Of a stretch of DNA of 9,050 bases, positions 1 through 6,345 are shown in pieces. Position numbers and translations under genes: made by a program. The DNA lies in contig JAADGZ010000036.1 of assembly GCA_013152045.1 (NCBI GenBank), forward strand, positions 1,923 through 10,972. The letters run 5' to 3'. This DNA comes from Gammaproteobacteria bacterium. GTDB lineage: Bacteria; Pseudomonadota; Gammaproteobacteria; UBA6429; Thiohalophilaceae. Under the pieces are notes generated by a model. It ran no database searches, was not told the DNA's origin, and worked only from the letters and a program-made list of their open reading frames with translations. Positions within the stretch are counted from its first letter, which is position 1; every line of letters begins with the position of its first letter.

Positions 1-929
1 CCCAGTTGTAGCTCGTCTTCGAGGACTCCGGCGATGTCTCTGATTTTGATTGAAGAGCGTGGGATGTTTAAATCCAGGGCGTTGGCACGGATGATGTCGA
101 GGTCAATATTGTGAGCCAATGGCGCGTTAGCGGCTCGATTGTCTATACGCAGATCAGCCTGCAGGTCGCGTGCGAGTTGGGCCAGAATAGCGTCTTCGTC
201 GACGTTTGCGCCGTTTGTGCGAAGCTGGCTGGTGGCCTGGTAAACGACGGCGGCCAAGGCTTCATTGGCAGCGCGGTATTGTGCGGCAAGCCGCTGTCTT
301 TCTACGGTGTTGGCGCTGCTGTCAATCAAGGGTGAGGTCAGAAAGGTGTTTAAGTTTGCGCTAAGGCCAAAATTGAATACCGATAATACCAGGTCGTTGG
401 CAGGCGTCAGTTGGTTTAGGAATGTGTTGACGCTACCGTCGCGGGCAGCATTTTTTGCTACCAGATAGGTCATGGTGGACAAGGGTGTGGCGTAGATAGG
501 GGCTCTTGCCTCGATTTGAGTTTGGGTAATGACGGTGACCAGTTTTCTCAGCACTGGGGCTTGACCGGTGATGAGGTCGGTACTGTTGGTGCCGTCTACT
601 TCCAGTACTAGGGGCAGGGTGGTGCCGGCCGGGAGGCTGAGGCTTTGTATTGCCGCATTGGCGTCAGTAATACCCGTTGCAATAGGGTTGGCGGAGTCAA
701 AAAAAGTAGCAAACCGGGTATCTATATTGTAAATATGCACTTCAGCGTGCGCAAGTGGGCCTTTGATGCCGCCGCCGTTGAGCTGTACCGGGGCGGTGAG
801 TTGGCCTTGTGTGAAACTATTGGCAGCAGTGTCTGAGTTGGTGTTGCCGCCACCACCACCACCACCGCAAGCGACAAGGGTGAGTAATAGTAATGAGCAG
901 GATAAATAAGCGTGGTTTTTCAAATTCAT
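1..929 (-). CDS. Large lipoprotein, N-terminal part (runs off left edge)
   Basis: The reading frame is open from an ATG at 929 to base 1 (309 codons, no stop), so the gene continues outside the window. The start of the protein is a lipoprotein signal peptide: a short polar N-terminus with Lys4, a hydrophobic core (LLLLTL) and the lipobox LVAC with Cys21 as the lipidated residue. Seven glycines (22-28) follow, encoded by a GGT/GGC run. Glycine at the +2 position, not aspartate, favours sorting to the outer membrane. Residues from about 50 read like a small beta-sandwich adhesin or carboxypeptidase-regulatory-like domain (ATGITDANAAIQSLSLPAG), followed by a helical Ala/Asn/Leu-rich segment. I do not recognise a specific family; a surface-exposed or secreted-type lipoprotein is the best call. 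An in-frame ATG at 947 exists, but the one at 929 gives the better signal peptide. It is transcribed away from the glycosyltransferase genes. Confidence 0.85.
   Translation of the reverse strand, partial: MNLKNHAYLSCSLLLLTLVACGGGGGGGNTNSDTAANSFTQGQLTAPVQLNGGGIKGPLAHAEVHIYNIDTRFATFFDSANPIATGITDANAAIQSLSLPAGTTLPLVLEVDGTNSTDLITGQAPVLRKLVTVITQTQIEARAPIYATPLSTMTYLVAKNAARDGSVNTFLNQLTPANDLVLSVFNFGLSANLNTFLTSPLIDSSANTVERQRLAAQYRAANEALAAVVYQATSQLRTNGANVDEDAILAQLARDLQADLRIDNRAANAPLAHNIDLDIIRANALDLNIPRSSIKIRDIAGVLEDELQL
847..867 (-). repeat. Trinucleotide repeat encoding poly-glycine
   Basis: Five GGT and two GGC codons in tandem (minus strand) lie directly after the lipobox cysteine of the lipoprotein. 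Such linkers are common after lipidation sites. The codon repeat could gain or lose units by slippage without breaking the frame. Confidence 0.75.
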
Positions 930-1092
930 GAAATATCCGGGTTGCATTCAAAGTTAATCGACATGGGGCAATATTATTGTTACGCAAAATTGGATCATTC
1001 TTGCGTTGTTGATAATGTCCTTAATGTCATAAGGGGTCGGCATAAATGTGTGAATGTTTAATCATTTTCCATTCGCTGGCATATAAGCCCGC

Positions 1093-1112
1093 TAGAGTTG
1101 GCAGCAACTCTA
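1093..1112. repeat. Perfect 8-bp inverted repeat, 4-base loop
   Basis: Arms TAGAGTTG (1093-1100) and CAACTCTA (1105-1112) flank GCAG. Neither strand has a T-run after the stem, so it is not a normal intrinsic terminator. An operator or an RNA hairpin near the start of a transcript is possible; it lies just downstream of a -10-like TATAAG at 1082-1087. Confidence 0.55.
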
Positions 1113-1508
1113 CCTTGCTTACGTGAATATCAGATGAACAGTTGGGCCAAAAGAGTGTTTGCGATATTTGCGATATTTGGCATGGGTGTCGTTTAGTCTA
1201 GGGGTGGGTCGATATGGTACATGCTTCTGTCAGCCCGAATTTGCCTTGCCCAGAAAGATGCGACAGTTTATCAGATACTGATGGTGGTATGGTAAAGCTA
1301 GGCTGTCAAGGCAGGCGTGACGGCGCTGGGTGCGTGTGCCAATTCTTAAGCCGTATGGTTCAGGTGTGCATCAAGCTTGCCGTTAAGGCGATACATCATG
1401 GCTGTTTTTGATTCTCGGGGGCGTACGAGGCGTTGTTGACTGCCAATGAAAGACTGTATTGGCGTTTCGGCTTGGTATGTCCAGGTGATGAGAACGCTGT
1501 GTTATGAA

Positions 1509-1520
1509 ACAAACGTTTGT
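1509..1520. promoter_or_regulatory. 12-bp perfect palindrome upstream of the glycosyltransferase start
   Basis: ACAAACGTTTGT is a perfect palindrome ending 26 bases before the TTG start at 1547. Its position suits an operator or a 5' leader hairpin. About two palindromes of this length are expected by chance in a window of this size, so function is only a suggestion. Confidence 0.3.
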
Positions 1521-1534
1521 GATGCAAGCATATC

Positions 1535-1540
1535 GGGAAG
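1535..1540 (+). promoter_or_regulatory. Ribosome binding site deciding the TTG start at 1547
   Basis: GGGAAG ends six bases before the TTG at 1547. It touches the earlier TTG at 1541 with no spacer, which argues against that codon as the start. Confidence 0.65.
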
Positions 1541-1546
1541 TTGGGT

Positions 1547-2713
1547 TTGAAAGTACTATATCTTTGTCATACGATTAATTCACGCCATGGTGGGCGCACG
1601 CATGCGCGCGAATTTTATGCGGCTTTGAACTCAGTTGAGGACGTAGCGTCTGTTGACTCGTTTTACGAGTTGGAGCAAGAGCTGCCAACATCACAATCAT
1701 CTGAAAAAAGGCTGACGCTGACCAGTTGGCTGCCGTCTGCAATGCATACTTTTTTACGCATGACGGTGATGCATAGGAGGCGCACAGAAGACGTTAGCAG
1801 GCGCTTGGCGGCGCAGAGCTATGATCTCTTGATAGTGCGGCATGAGTCCACCAGAATCGATTTTGCCGAACTTAAACGGCGTCACCCGACTGTAAAAATT
1901 GCTATAGAATTTAACGCAATTTTATCTGACGAATACTTTGAAAACAAAATAGTGCGCGCTATTCCGCGCTGGTTGGAATTTAGCCAATTTCGCCATGTGG
2001 ACAAAGTCTTCCCTGTTTCTTCTGTGCTCAAGCAATCATTATTAGATGCTGGAGTCGATACTGACAAGATTGTGGTCAACCCTAACGGGGTCGACGTGAG
2101 AAGGTTTGATTCCGCTTTGTTGTCTCGGCGCGCAGTATTGCGCCAGCGCTACGGGATTCCCGAAGACAGCTTTGTGATTGGTTATTTGGGCGGGATGGAG
2201 GCATTTCGGCGCTTACCTGAATTGATCGAAAGTTATTCCTTGTTGGCCAATGGCGATGGGAAAAATAAATTCTTTTTATTTGTCGTTGGCGATGGGCAGC
2301 ACTCTTCGGTTGTGAAGAAAGAGCTGAGTCGACGTTGTCCGCAAGACAGTTATCTCCAGCTGGGTTGGCAGGATCATCAGGATGTGCCGCAAATTTTGGC
2401 AACTTTTGATTTGGCCGTAATGCCTTATACTCTGGATTATTGCTCGCCTCTTAAGCTGTTTGAATATATGGCGATGGGTTTGCCAACCATTGGTCCGAAT
2501 ACCCCTTCTGTGCGCGAGCTGTTCAGTGACGAAGAGCAGCTTTGGTTGGTACCGCAGGATGTGGCGGGGCCAGAATATTTGGCAAAGCTAATGCGTAGAC
2601 TGGCAGATGATTCTGCGTACCGCAGCAGTGTGGCGAAAAAAGGTTGTCATTGGGTTAAAGAAAATTACACCTGGCATGCGAACGCTGTCAGGGTCGTCTC
2701 TGCCTTTCAATAG
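1547..2713 (+). CDS. GT-B fold glycosyltransferase, GT4-like
   Basis: Predicted to transfer a sugar from an activated donor to a growing surface glycan at the cytoplasmic face of the inner membrane. The 388-residue protein has the usual GT4 length and two Rossmann-like halves. The N-terminal half opens with MKVLYLCHTINSRHGG, a beta strand followed by a glycine loop. The linker carries NPNGVD (178-183). The C-terminal half begins with VIGYLGG (210-216), has VVGDG (246-250), and carries the donor-binding segment SPLKLFEYMAMGLP (300-313). In that segment Glu306 is the second glutamate of the EX7E motif, while the first is replaced by Tyr298, as seen in a GT4 subgroup. The start is taken as TTG 1547 because of the SD at 1535-1540; TTG 1541 would add two residues. 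No signal peptide or membrane span is visible. Donor and acceptor cannot be read from the sequence. It converges with the next gene, which is on the other strand. Confidence 0.9.
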   Translation: MKVLYLCHTINSRHGGRTHAREFYAALNSVEDVASVDSFYELEQELPTSQSSEKRLTLTSWLPSAMHTFLRMTVMHRRRTEDVSRRLAAQSYDLLIVRHESTRIDFAELKRRHPTVKIAIEFNAILSDEYFENKIVRAIPRWLEFSQFRHVDKVFPVSSVLKQSLLDAGVDTDKIVVNPNGVDVRRFDSALLSRRAVLRQRYGIPEDSFVIGYLGGMEAFRRLPELIESYSLLANGDGKNKFFLFVVGDGQHSSVVKKELSRRCPQDSYLQLGWQDHQDVPQILATFDLAVMPYTLDYCSPLKLFEYMAMGLPTIGPNTPSVRELFSDEEQLWLVPQDVAGPEYLAKLMRRLADDSAYRSSVAKKGCHWVKENYTWHANAVRVVSAFQ

Positions 2714-2811
2714 GCTGGTTGTAGTATAGCTTTTTGGCGTCAGTGGAGCGTTATTTCGTCAGGGCTAGACTAAGTAGATATGATGAAAAGAGTCCGGCTT
2801 GCCACTTTAGT

Positions 2812-3885
2812 TTAGCGGCTAATTTGTTTCACGGTATCCAGTATCGTGGCAGCATGTTTATCCCATGAATGCTCCGCAAGCCATTGGCTATTATCGAGCC
2901 CTTGGCCTGCTTGTTTGATGGTCTCGACCTGATGACACATTTCAAGCAGCGCTTTGGTCGCATCAGAAATATTGCCTGCTTCGTAAGTATTATGCTGCCA
3001 GCCCGATAAAGACTCGCTAAAGCAGCCTATATCCGGGCATACCACGGGCTTGCTGTATGTGGCAGCCAACGCTAAAAGTCCGGAGTTCAAGCCCTGTCTC
3101 TGGCCGACAAATACGATATCGGCGCTACATAAAATAGCGGGCAGATCCGTAGTGGCGATATTGTGGTAGATGTATTTGTGCTGAGAGTGCTTAAAGTTTG
3201 TTCTTATTTTATTGCGGGCGTGGAAGTAAAGCCTGGAAGCGAAATTGCCGCCCGGGTTGGCAAACTGTCCTGCTATCAGCAGATGCTTTGCTGGCAAGTT
3301 CAGCTTGGCAAAGACCTCGCCAATAAATTTTTCGTTCTTGTAAGGTCGTTGCCGGCCAAAGTTTAAAATGGTGGTTTTTTCTTGCGGTATGCCGAGCTGT
3401 TGCCGCGCATCTGACTGATTGATGTACTTATAGTGAATAAGATAATCACCATGCGGGCAAATAATATTTATTTTGTTCGATGCGTCGGGGTATTTTGCTA
3501 TTAATTGATCGACAGAATTAGCACAGTGGTGAACTAAAACGTCAGCATATGTCATCACCAGACGGTATATTTTTTCTTCAAAGGGGTTTTCATGCTCATG
3601 GGGCTTAAGATTGTGTATGGTGTGGACGATCTTTGCCCCGTTGCTTTTGTACCATAAAAGCCGTTCTTTGATGATGGAATAAATATCGATGGGCTCTACA
3701 TTTTGCAGTGGACACCATTTATATAGGCGTTCTGGCCAGTGAATATGCAAAATGTCGGGTTTGAAGTTCGAGAAATAGAAATTATAGGCATCACAGATAA
3801 CGGTATGCCCTGCTTTCGAATAGGCTTGTATCAAAGACTCGATATAGCCGTTTTCGGAAGGGCTCTCGGTGATTAAGATGTTCAT
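2812..3885 (-). CDS. GT-B fold glycosyltransferase (HIHWPE type)
   Basis: Likely transfers a sugar onto a lipid-linked or LPS glycan in the cytoplasm. Numbered from the ATG at 3885 it has 357 residues. The N-terminal domain starts MNILITESPSENGY and contains DILHIHWPE (44-52) and IVHTIHNLKPHE (86-97), both typical of one branch of bacterial polysaccharide glycosyltransferases. The C-terminal domain shows CPHGDY (143-148), LNFGRQRPYKN (174-184) and the donor-site loop GLNSGLLALAATYSKPVVCP (265-284), which replaces the usual EX7E segment. An ATG at 3909 would add eight residues. Neither start has a clear Shine-Dalgarno sequence. The 3885 start is preferred because it places the first beta strand at residues 2-5, and because the 3909 ATG lies inside a small hairpin (3904-3918). 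It is the only glycosyltransferase here on the minus strand, so it needs its own promoter in the 3886-4248 region. Confidence 0.88.
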   Translation of the reverse strand: MNILITESPSENGYIESLIQAYSKAGHTVICDAYNFYFSNFKPDILHIHWPERLYKWCPLQNVEPIDIYSIIKERLLWYKSNGAKIVHTIHNLKPHEHENPFEEKIYRLVMTYADVLVHHCANSVDQLIAKYPDASNKINIICPHGDYLIHYKYINQSDARQQLGIPQEKTTILNFGRQRPYKNEKFIGEVFAKLNLPAKHLLIAGQFANPGGNFASRLYFHARNKIRTNFKHSQHKYIYHNIATTDLPAILCSADIVFVGQRQGLNSGLLALAATYSKPVVCPDIGCFSESLSGWQHNTYEAGNISDATKALLEMCHQVETIKQAGQGLDNSQWLAEHSWDKHAATILDTVKQISR

Positions 3886-3903
3886 AGGGATGTCTGCACC
3901 AAT

Positions 3904-3918
3904 GCCCATTCCATGGGC
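3904..3918. repeat. 6-bp inverted repeat over an alternative start codon
   Basis: GCCCAT and ATGGGC flank TCC. On the minus strand the second arm contains the upstream ATG (3909) of the glycosyltransferase. In RNA the hairpin would hide that start codon, which is one reason to favour the ATG at 3885. Confidence 0.4.
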
Positions 3919-4102
3919 TTGAATGCCGGGTGTTTGATATTATTCACGGGGCTTGGGTAATGTGGTATATGAAGCTTGTTTGAGTAGGCGCTAACCATTG
4001 TATATTGGTTCTTGCATTTGCCAATATTATACAGGAATCAAGATATGGGTATGGTTGCCCGATATGGTTGGCAGGAAGCCGGGAGAATACTTGGAGTATA
4101 AG
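3919..4102. other. Divergent intergenic region, no gene seen
   Basis: The region should contain the promoter of the leftward glycosyltransferase and perhaps one for the rightward methyltransferase. A rightward -10-like TATTAT lies at 4025-4030, but no -35 box sits at standard spacing. An 18-codon frame starting at 4045 has no family resemblance and is not called. The last part (from about 4076) is similar to bases from about 5199 and merges with the GT2 relic. Confidence 0.5.
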
Positions 4103-4239
4103 GTCACTGCGTCAATGGTGGTGGTTTTTCGGGAGTGCTGTACCAAGACTGTCCTGATGATCTTGAATAAGTCGTGATCGATGGTGGCAGCAGTGACAAC
4201 AGCGTCGAAGTGATTGGGTCTGAGTTAAGCCGCCAATAG
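4103..4239 (+). pseudogene. Decayed 5' fragment of a GT2 glycosyltransferase gene
   Basis: In the frame beginning at 4135 the translation reads VLYQDCPDDLE, a TAA stop, then VVIDGGSSDNSVEVI, ending at TAG 4237-4239. This matches residues 26-50 of the intact GT2 enzyme at 5286-6116. At DNA level 4162-4215 and 5385-5438 agree at 46 of 54 positions by my hand count. Upstream, VTAS (4103-4114) and, one base out of phase, NGGGF (4114-4128) correspond to VTPSYNQGRY of the intact protein, with about six residues deleted. The fragment therefore carries a frameshift, a small deletion and an in-frame stop, and everything after the first beta-alpha-beta unit is gone. Its terminal TAG overlaps the ribosome binding site of the methyltransferase gene. 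I am confident that it is related to GT2. Whether it arose by local duplication or from a second imported gene is not decided. Confidence 0.85.
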
Positions 4240-4243
4240 GGGA
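4238..4243 (+). promoter_or_regulatory. Ribosome binding site of the methyltransferase gene
   Basis: AGGGGA lies 5 bases before ATG 4249 and 8 bases before ATG 4252. Both starts are in frame, and the second has the more standard spacing. The site overlaps the last stop codon of the GT2 relic. Confidence 0.6.
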
Positions 4244-4248
4244 TTTTA

Positions 4249-5169
4249 ATGATGAATGATAGTGTAAGAATGGCTAAAGGGCTGAACCAGTTTCATCTGC
4301 CCGAATACAGGAAGTTAGTTTCAGACGACATAGTTAACAGCGTCAGACGAGTTGAATATTTCGCAGAAGGGCATTATGCCAACTTAAATATCGCCGACAC
4401 CTTAGCATTCTATACTGATCGTTACGTGAAACAAATATTGGATTTTTCACCTATTAACAGCGATGTCACTATAGTAGATGTTGGGGCCGGTTTCGGCTGG
4501 CTAGCTATGGCTTTTGCGTACGCTACTGATGCAAAAATCATTGCCATTGAACCAAATAAGGCTCGTTTAGATGCGGGCAAAAAGATCGCAAATATTCTTG
4601 GGATTGGGGATAGAATAGACTGGCGTGTCGGAGGGCTCCAACGCATCCCTCTGAAGGATAAAGAGGCTGATATAGTGTATTGCATCGAGGTTCTCGAGCA
4701 TGTCTACCGATCAAACGATGCTGTTTCTGAATTATGCCGGGTGTCGAAAGACCTGGTTGTGCTAACAACGCCGAATCTTTGGTTTCCGGTCATTGCCCAT
4801 GACACCCAGCTTCCCTTTTGTCACTGGCTTCCGGTTCCTGTAAGAAAAATCTATGCGAAGCTATTCAACAGGACGAACCGGGAAAATGATAATTTATTTT
4901 GGTCGCCATATACACTAACAAAAAAAATGCAAGGGTTTAAGCCAATTTCCGATTGGCTTCATTATTCATCGTATGAAAAATTCTTGGATACTTTCCCCTA
5001 TTATTTGCCCTATGGTGAGGGCAGTTATATAAAGAAAATAAGTGCCCCAAAAAAGATTTATTACAGTGTGGTATCCAGGCTTGGTTTGTTATCACATTTT
5101 GTGGTGCCGTCATTGTCTTATGTGTTTCAGAGAAGCGAGATTAAAGCGTTGGGTGAGAATGGAGAATGA
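4249..5169 (+). CDS. Class I SAM-dependent methyltransferase
   Basis: Predicted to move a methyl group from S-adenosylmethionine to a sugar or other acceptor during glycan synthesis, in the cytoplasm. In the 306-residue protein the SAM-binding core is clear: motif I VDVGAGFG (76-83), the acidic ribose-binding Glu101 in IAIEPN (98-103), and the motif DIVYCIEVLEHV (141-152) that marks the Methyltransf_11/23 type. LTTPN (172-176) is the strand 5 region, as in many O-antigen and LPS-linked methyltransferases. The C-terminal part (from about 180) is aromatic and basic, with HWLPVPVRKIYAKLF, and could contact a lipid-linked acceptor or the membrane. The first 70 residues are a helical extension. 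The gene lies between two decayed GT2 fragments and upstream of the intact GT2 gene on the same strand, consistent with one polysaccharide unit. The exact acceptor (O-, N- or C-methylation) is unknown. Confidence 0.92.
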   Translation: MMNDSVRMAKGLNQFHLPEYRKLVSDDIVNSVRRVEYFAEGHYANLNIADTLAFYTDRYVKQILDFSPINSDVTIVDVGAGFGWLAMAFAYATDAKIIAIEPNKARLDAGKKIANILGIGDRIDWRVGGLQRIPLKDKEADIVYCIEVLEHVYRSNDAVSELCRVSKDLVVLTTPNLWFPVIAHDTQLPFCHWLPVPVRKIYAKLFNRTNRENDNLFWSPYTLTKKMQGFKPISDWLHYSSYEKFLDTFPYYLPYGEGSYIKKISAPKKIYYSVVSRLGLLSHFVVPSLSYVFQRSEIKALGENGE

Positions 5170-5198
5170 GTTTCACAGCCCCCAACAAGGTTGTCAGT

Positions 5199-5284
5199 AA
5201 GCGGGGGAATTATGTCCCTGCGCCGATGGTGGTTTTGCGACAGTATTATGTGATGGGCTGTCTACGGGTGTGAAGAAGCGATAA
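5199..5284 (+). pseudogene. Second, weaker relic of a GT2 gene 5' end
   Basis: Bases 5214-5233 match 4103-4122 (start of the first relic) at 17 of 20 positions. Similarity continues, with one three-base gap, to about 5262, and extends upstream to 5199. The frame from 5225 reads DGGFATVLCDGLSTG and stops at TAA 5282-5284, one base before the ATG of the intact GT2 gene. This parallels NGGGFSGVLYQDC of the first relic and YNQGRY...QSVLDQ of the intact protein. The VVIDGG part is missing. The relation to the first relic is visible; calling it a GT2 relic depends on that link, so confidence is moderate. Confidence 0.5.
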
Positions 5285-5285
5285 G

Positions 5286-6116
5286 ATGAACTTTCCAAAA
5301 ATATCGATAGTGACGCCATCCTATAACCAGGGCAGGTACCTGGAAGCGACGATTCAGTCTGTGCTCGATCAAAACTATCCCAATCTTGAATACGTCGTGA
5401 TCGATGGTGGCAGCGATGATAATAGCGTCGAGGTCATCAAGCGCTATGAGCAGCATCTGGCGTACTGGGTGAGCGAAAAAGACAAGGGACAGTCTCATGC
5501 CATCAATAAAGGTTTTGGTAAGGTATCTGGGGATATTTATGCTTGGCTGAACTCGGATGATCGCCTGGAACCGGGAGCACTGGCCACGGTCGCAGAAGCA
5601 TCTGCACAGTACCCGCAGGCCGCAGTCTTCGTCGGCCATGGTCGCAAGGCCGATATATCCGATAACACTGTTTACTATAAAGACCCCGATGAGCTGACTT
5701 TCGAGCGTTTTTGCCAATGGATGGATGGCGGCAATTTTATGCAGCCTTCATGCTTTTTTCGTCGCCTGGCGTGGGATGAAGCAGGGCCATTAGATGTAAG
5801 CATTGATATCGCGCTGGATGTGGATTTATGGCTGAAGATGGCAAAAAAATTCAGTTTTCAGAAAATTGACCAACTCTTATCTACGGCCCTGGTTCACGAA
5901 GAAGCCAAGACCACGGCACTGATTAACCGGATGAAAGTGGACTGCGCATTAGTGGTAACACGGGCAGGCGGGGGGGAATATGTGAGAAAGCACCTAGAAC
6001 AGATGGCAGACCAATTGACCGCGTATGAAAGTTTACACAAGAGATTGTCGAAAAACGTGATAGTCAGATTGGTGAAGCCTTTGCTGGGACGAAAGTTCAG
6101 GATGAATAACAGATAA
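5286..6116 (+). CDS. Family 2 (GT-A) glycosyltransferase
   Basis: Expected to use a nucleotide-sugar donor to extend a surface glycan at the inner face of the cytoplasmic membrane. The 276-residue protein has the full GT2 signature: SIVTPSYNQGRYLEATIQS at the start, VVIDGGSDDNS (37-47) at the nucleotide-binding strand with Asp40, KGQSHAINKGF (67-77), and the metal-binding NSDD (89-92) in the DXD position. QPSCFF (153-158) and DVDLWLK (178-184) follow in the acceptor and catalytic-base region. This pattern belongs to the WcaA/Glycos_transf_2 subgroup common in O-antigen and exopolysaccharide clusters. There is no membrane segment. The ATG has only a weak upstream AAGAAG, so translation may be modest or coupled. 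A T-run follows the stop at 6119-6124, but no strong stem precedes it. The 5' half exists in decayed form at 4103-4239. Confidence 0.95.
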   Translation: MNFPKISIVTPSYNQGRYLEATIQSVLDQNYPNLEYVVIDGGSDDNSVEVIKRYEQHLAYWVSEKDKGQSHAINKGFGKVSGDIYAWLNSDDRLEPGALATVAEASAQYPQAAVFVGHGRKADISDNTVYYKDPDELTFERFCQWMDGGNFMQPSCFFRRLAWDEAGPLDVSIDIALDVDLWLKMAKKFSFQKIDQLLSTALVHEEAKTTALINRMKVDCALVVTRAGGGEYVRKHLEQMADQLTAYESLHKRLSKNVIVRLVKPLLGRKFRMNNR

Positions 6117-6122
6117 GGTTTT

Positions 6123-6187
6123 TTACTCCGCCACTAAATATAGTGACTCCGCTTGTCTGCCAATAGCATCGCCGGAGTAACGTGGCG
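6123..6187. repeat. Overlapping inverted repeats, possible alternative hairpins
   Basis: TTACTCCG (6123-6130) pairs with CGGAGTAA (6173-6180). CGCCAC (6129-6134) pairs with GTGGCG (6182-6187). CACTA (6132-6136) pairs with TAGTG (6141-6145) across an AATA loop. ACTCCGC recurs at 6126-6132 and 6146-6152. The first two pairings share bases, so they exclude each other in one RNA. They may be alternative folds of a terminator or leader, or relics of a repeat element. Confidence 0.45.
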
Positions 6188-6218
6188 TTATAAATAATTG
6201 CCAGTGTGTTGCTGTGGC

Positions 6219-6272
6219 AAATTTAGCGACAACTGCGTGCTAAGATTTGTAATGGATCCGCCGCTAAAATTT
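6219..6272. repeat. Imperfect AT-rich inverted repeat with an extra copy
   Basis: AAATTTAGCG (6219-6228) is the reverse complement of CGCTAAAATTT (6262-6272) apart from one bulged base. A third element, GCTAAGATTTG (6239-6249), repeats the right arm directly with one change. The set lies about 75-125 bases upstream of the DUF5672 start, where a regulator could bind. Confidence 0.45.
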
Positions 6273-6345
6273 GGGATAGCAGTCAGCTTCTGACTTGTAA
6301 TGCCCTTTGCAGAGAATATGACGAAATTTATAGTAATGAGTCGGT

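Larger units (their letters stand above)
930..1546. other. Long intergenic region without a convincing gene
   Basis: This 617-base stretch separates the leftward lipoprotein gene from the rightward glycosyltransferase gene, so it must hold both of their promoters. It contains an interrupted dyad at 1019-1034 (CCTTA/TAAGG arms, 6-base centre), a perfect 8-base inverted repeat at 1093-1112, a 9-base tandem repeat near 1158-1178 and a 12-base palindrome at 1509-1520. A TATAAG at 1082-1087 resembles a -10 box but has no good -35 partner. No long frame looks like a real protein. A 65-codon frame at 1214-1411 and an in-frame tail to 1507 have partly protein-like composition, but no recognisable family and no ribosome binding site that I can defend. 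Confidence 0.6.
6117..6345. other. Intergenic region rich in inverted repeats
   Basis: No gene is seen in these 229 bases. They hold two clusters of dyads: TTACTCCG/CGGAGTAA with CGCCAC/GTGGCG and a CACTA-AATA-TAGTG hairpin (6123-6187), and AAATTTAGCG/CGCTAAAATTT (6219-6272). The region separates the GT2 gene from the DUF5672 gene and could hold a terminator, a promoter or an RNA leader. Confidence 0.5.

Noticed and set aside
111..836. Short plus-strand frames (111-335, 265-468, 645-836)
   Set aside because: They lie antisense to the continuous lipoprotein frame, are short, and resemble no protein family.
1093..1112. Intrinsic terminator
   Set aside because: The stem is perfect, but no T-run follows on either strand.
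1271..1300. Possible third copy of the GT2 relic
   Set aside because: Only a nine-base GATGGTGGT match and a vague resemblance; not distinguishable from chance.
1214..1411. 65-codon plus-strand frame in the long gap
   Set aside because: It is Cys-rich with no recognisable motif, no clear ribosome binding site and no family resemblance. It is kept only as a possible relic together with the tail to 1507.
2082..2402. 106-codon minus-strand frame
   Set aside because: It is fully antisense to the GT4-like gene, which has clear family motifs, and its own translation is low-complexity and motif-free.
4045..4101. 18-codon frame starting at 4045 after an AGGA
   Set aside because: It is too short and without a family. 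It ends in TAA just before the GT2 relic and shows no link to it.
5262..5717. 151-codon minus-strand frame
   Set aside because: It is antisense to the GT2 gene, which carries all its expected motifs; this frame is a by-product of its codon use.
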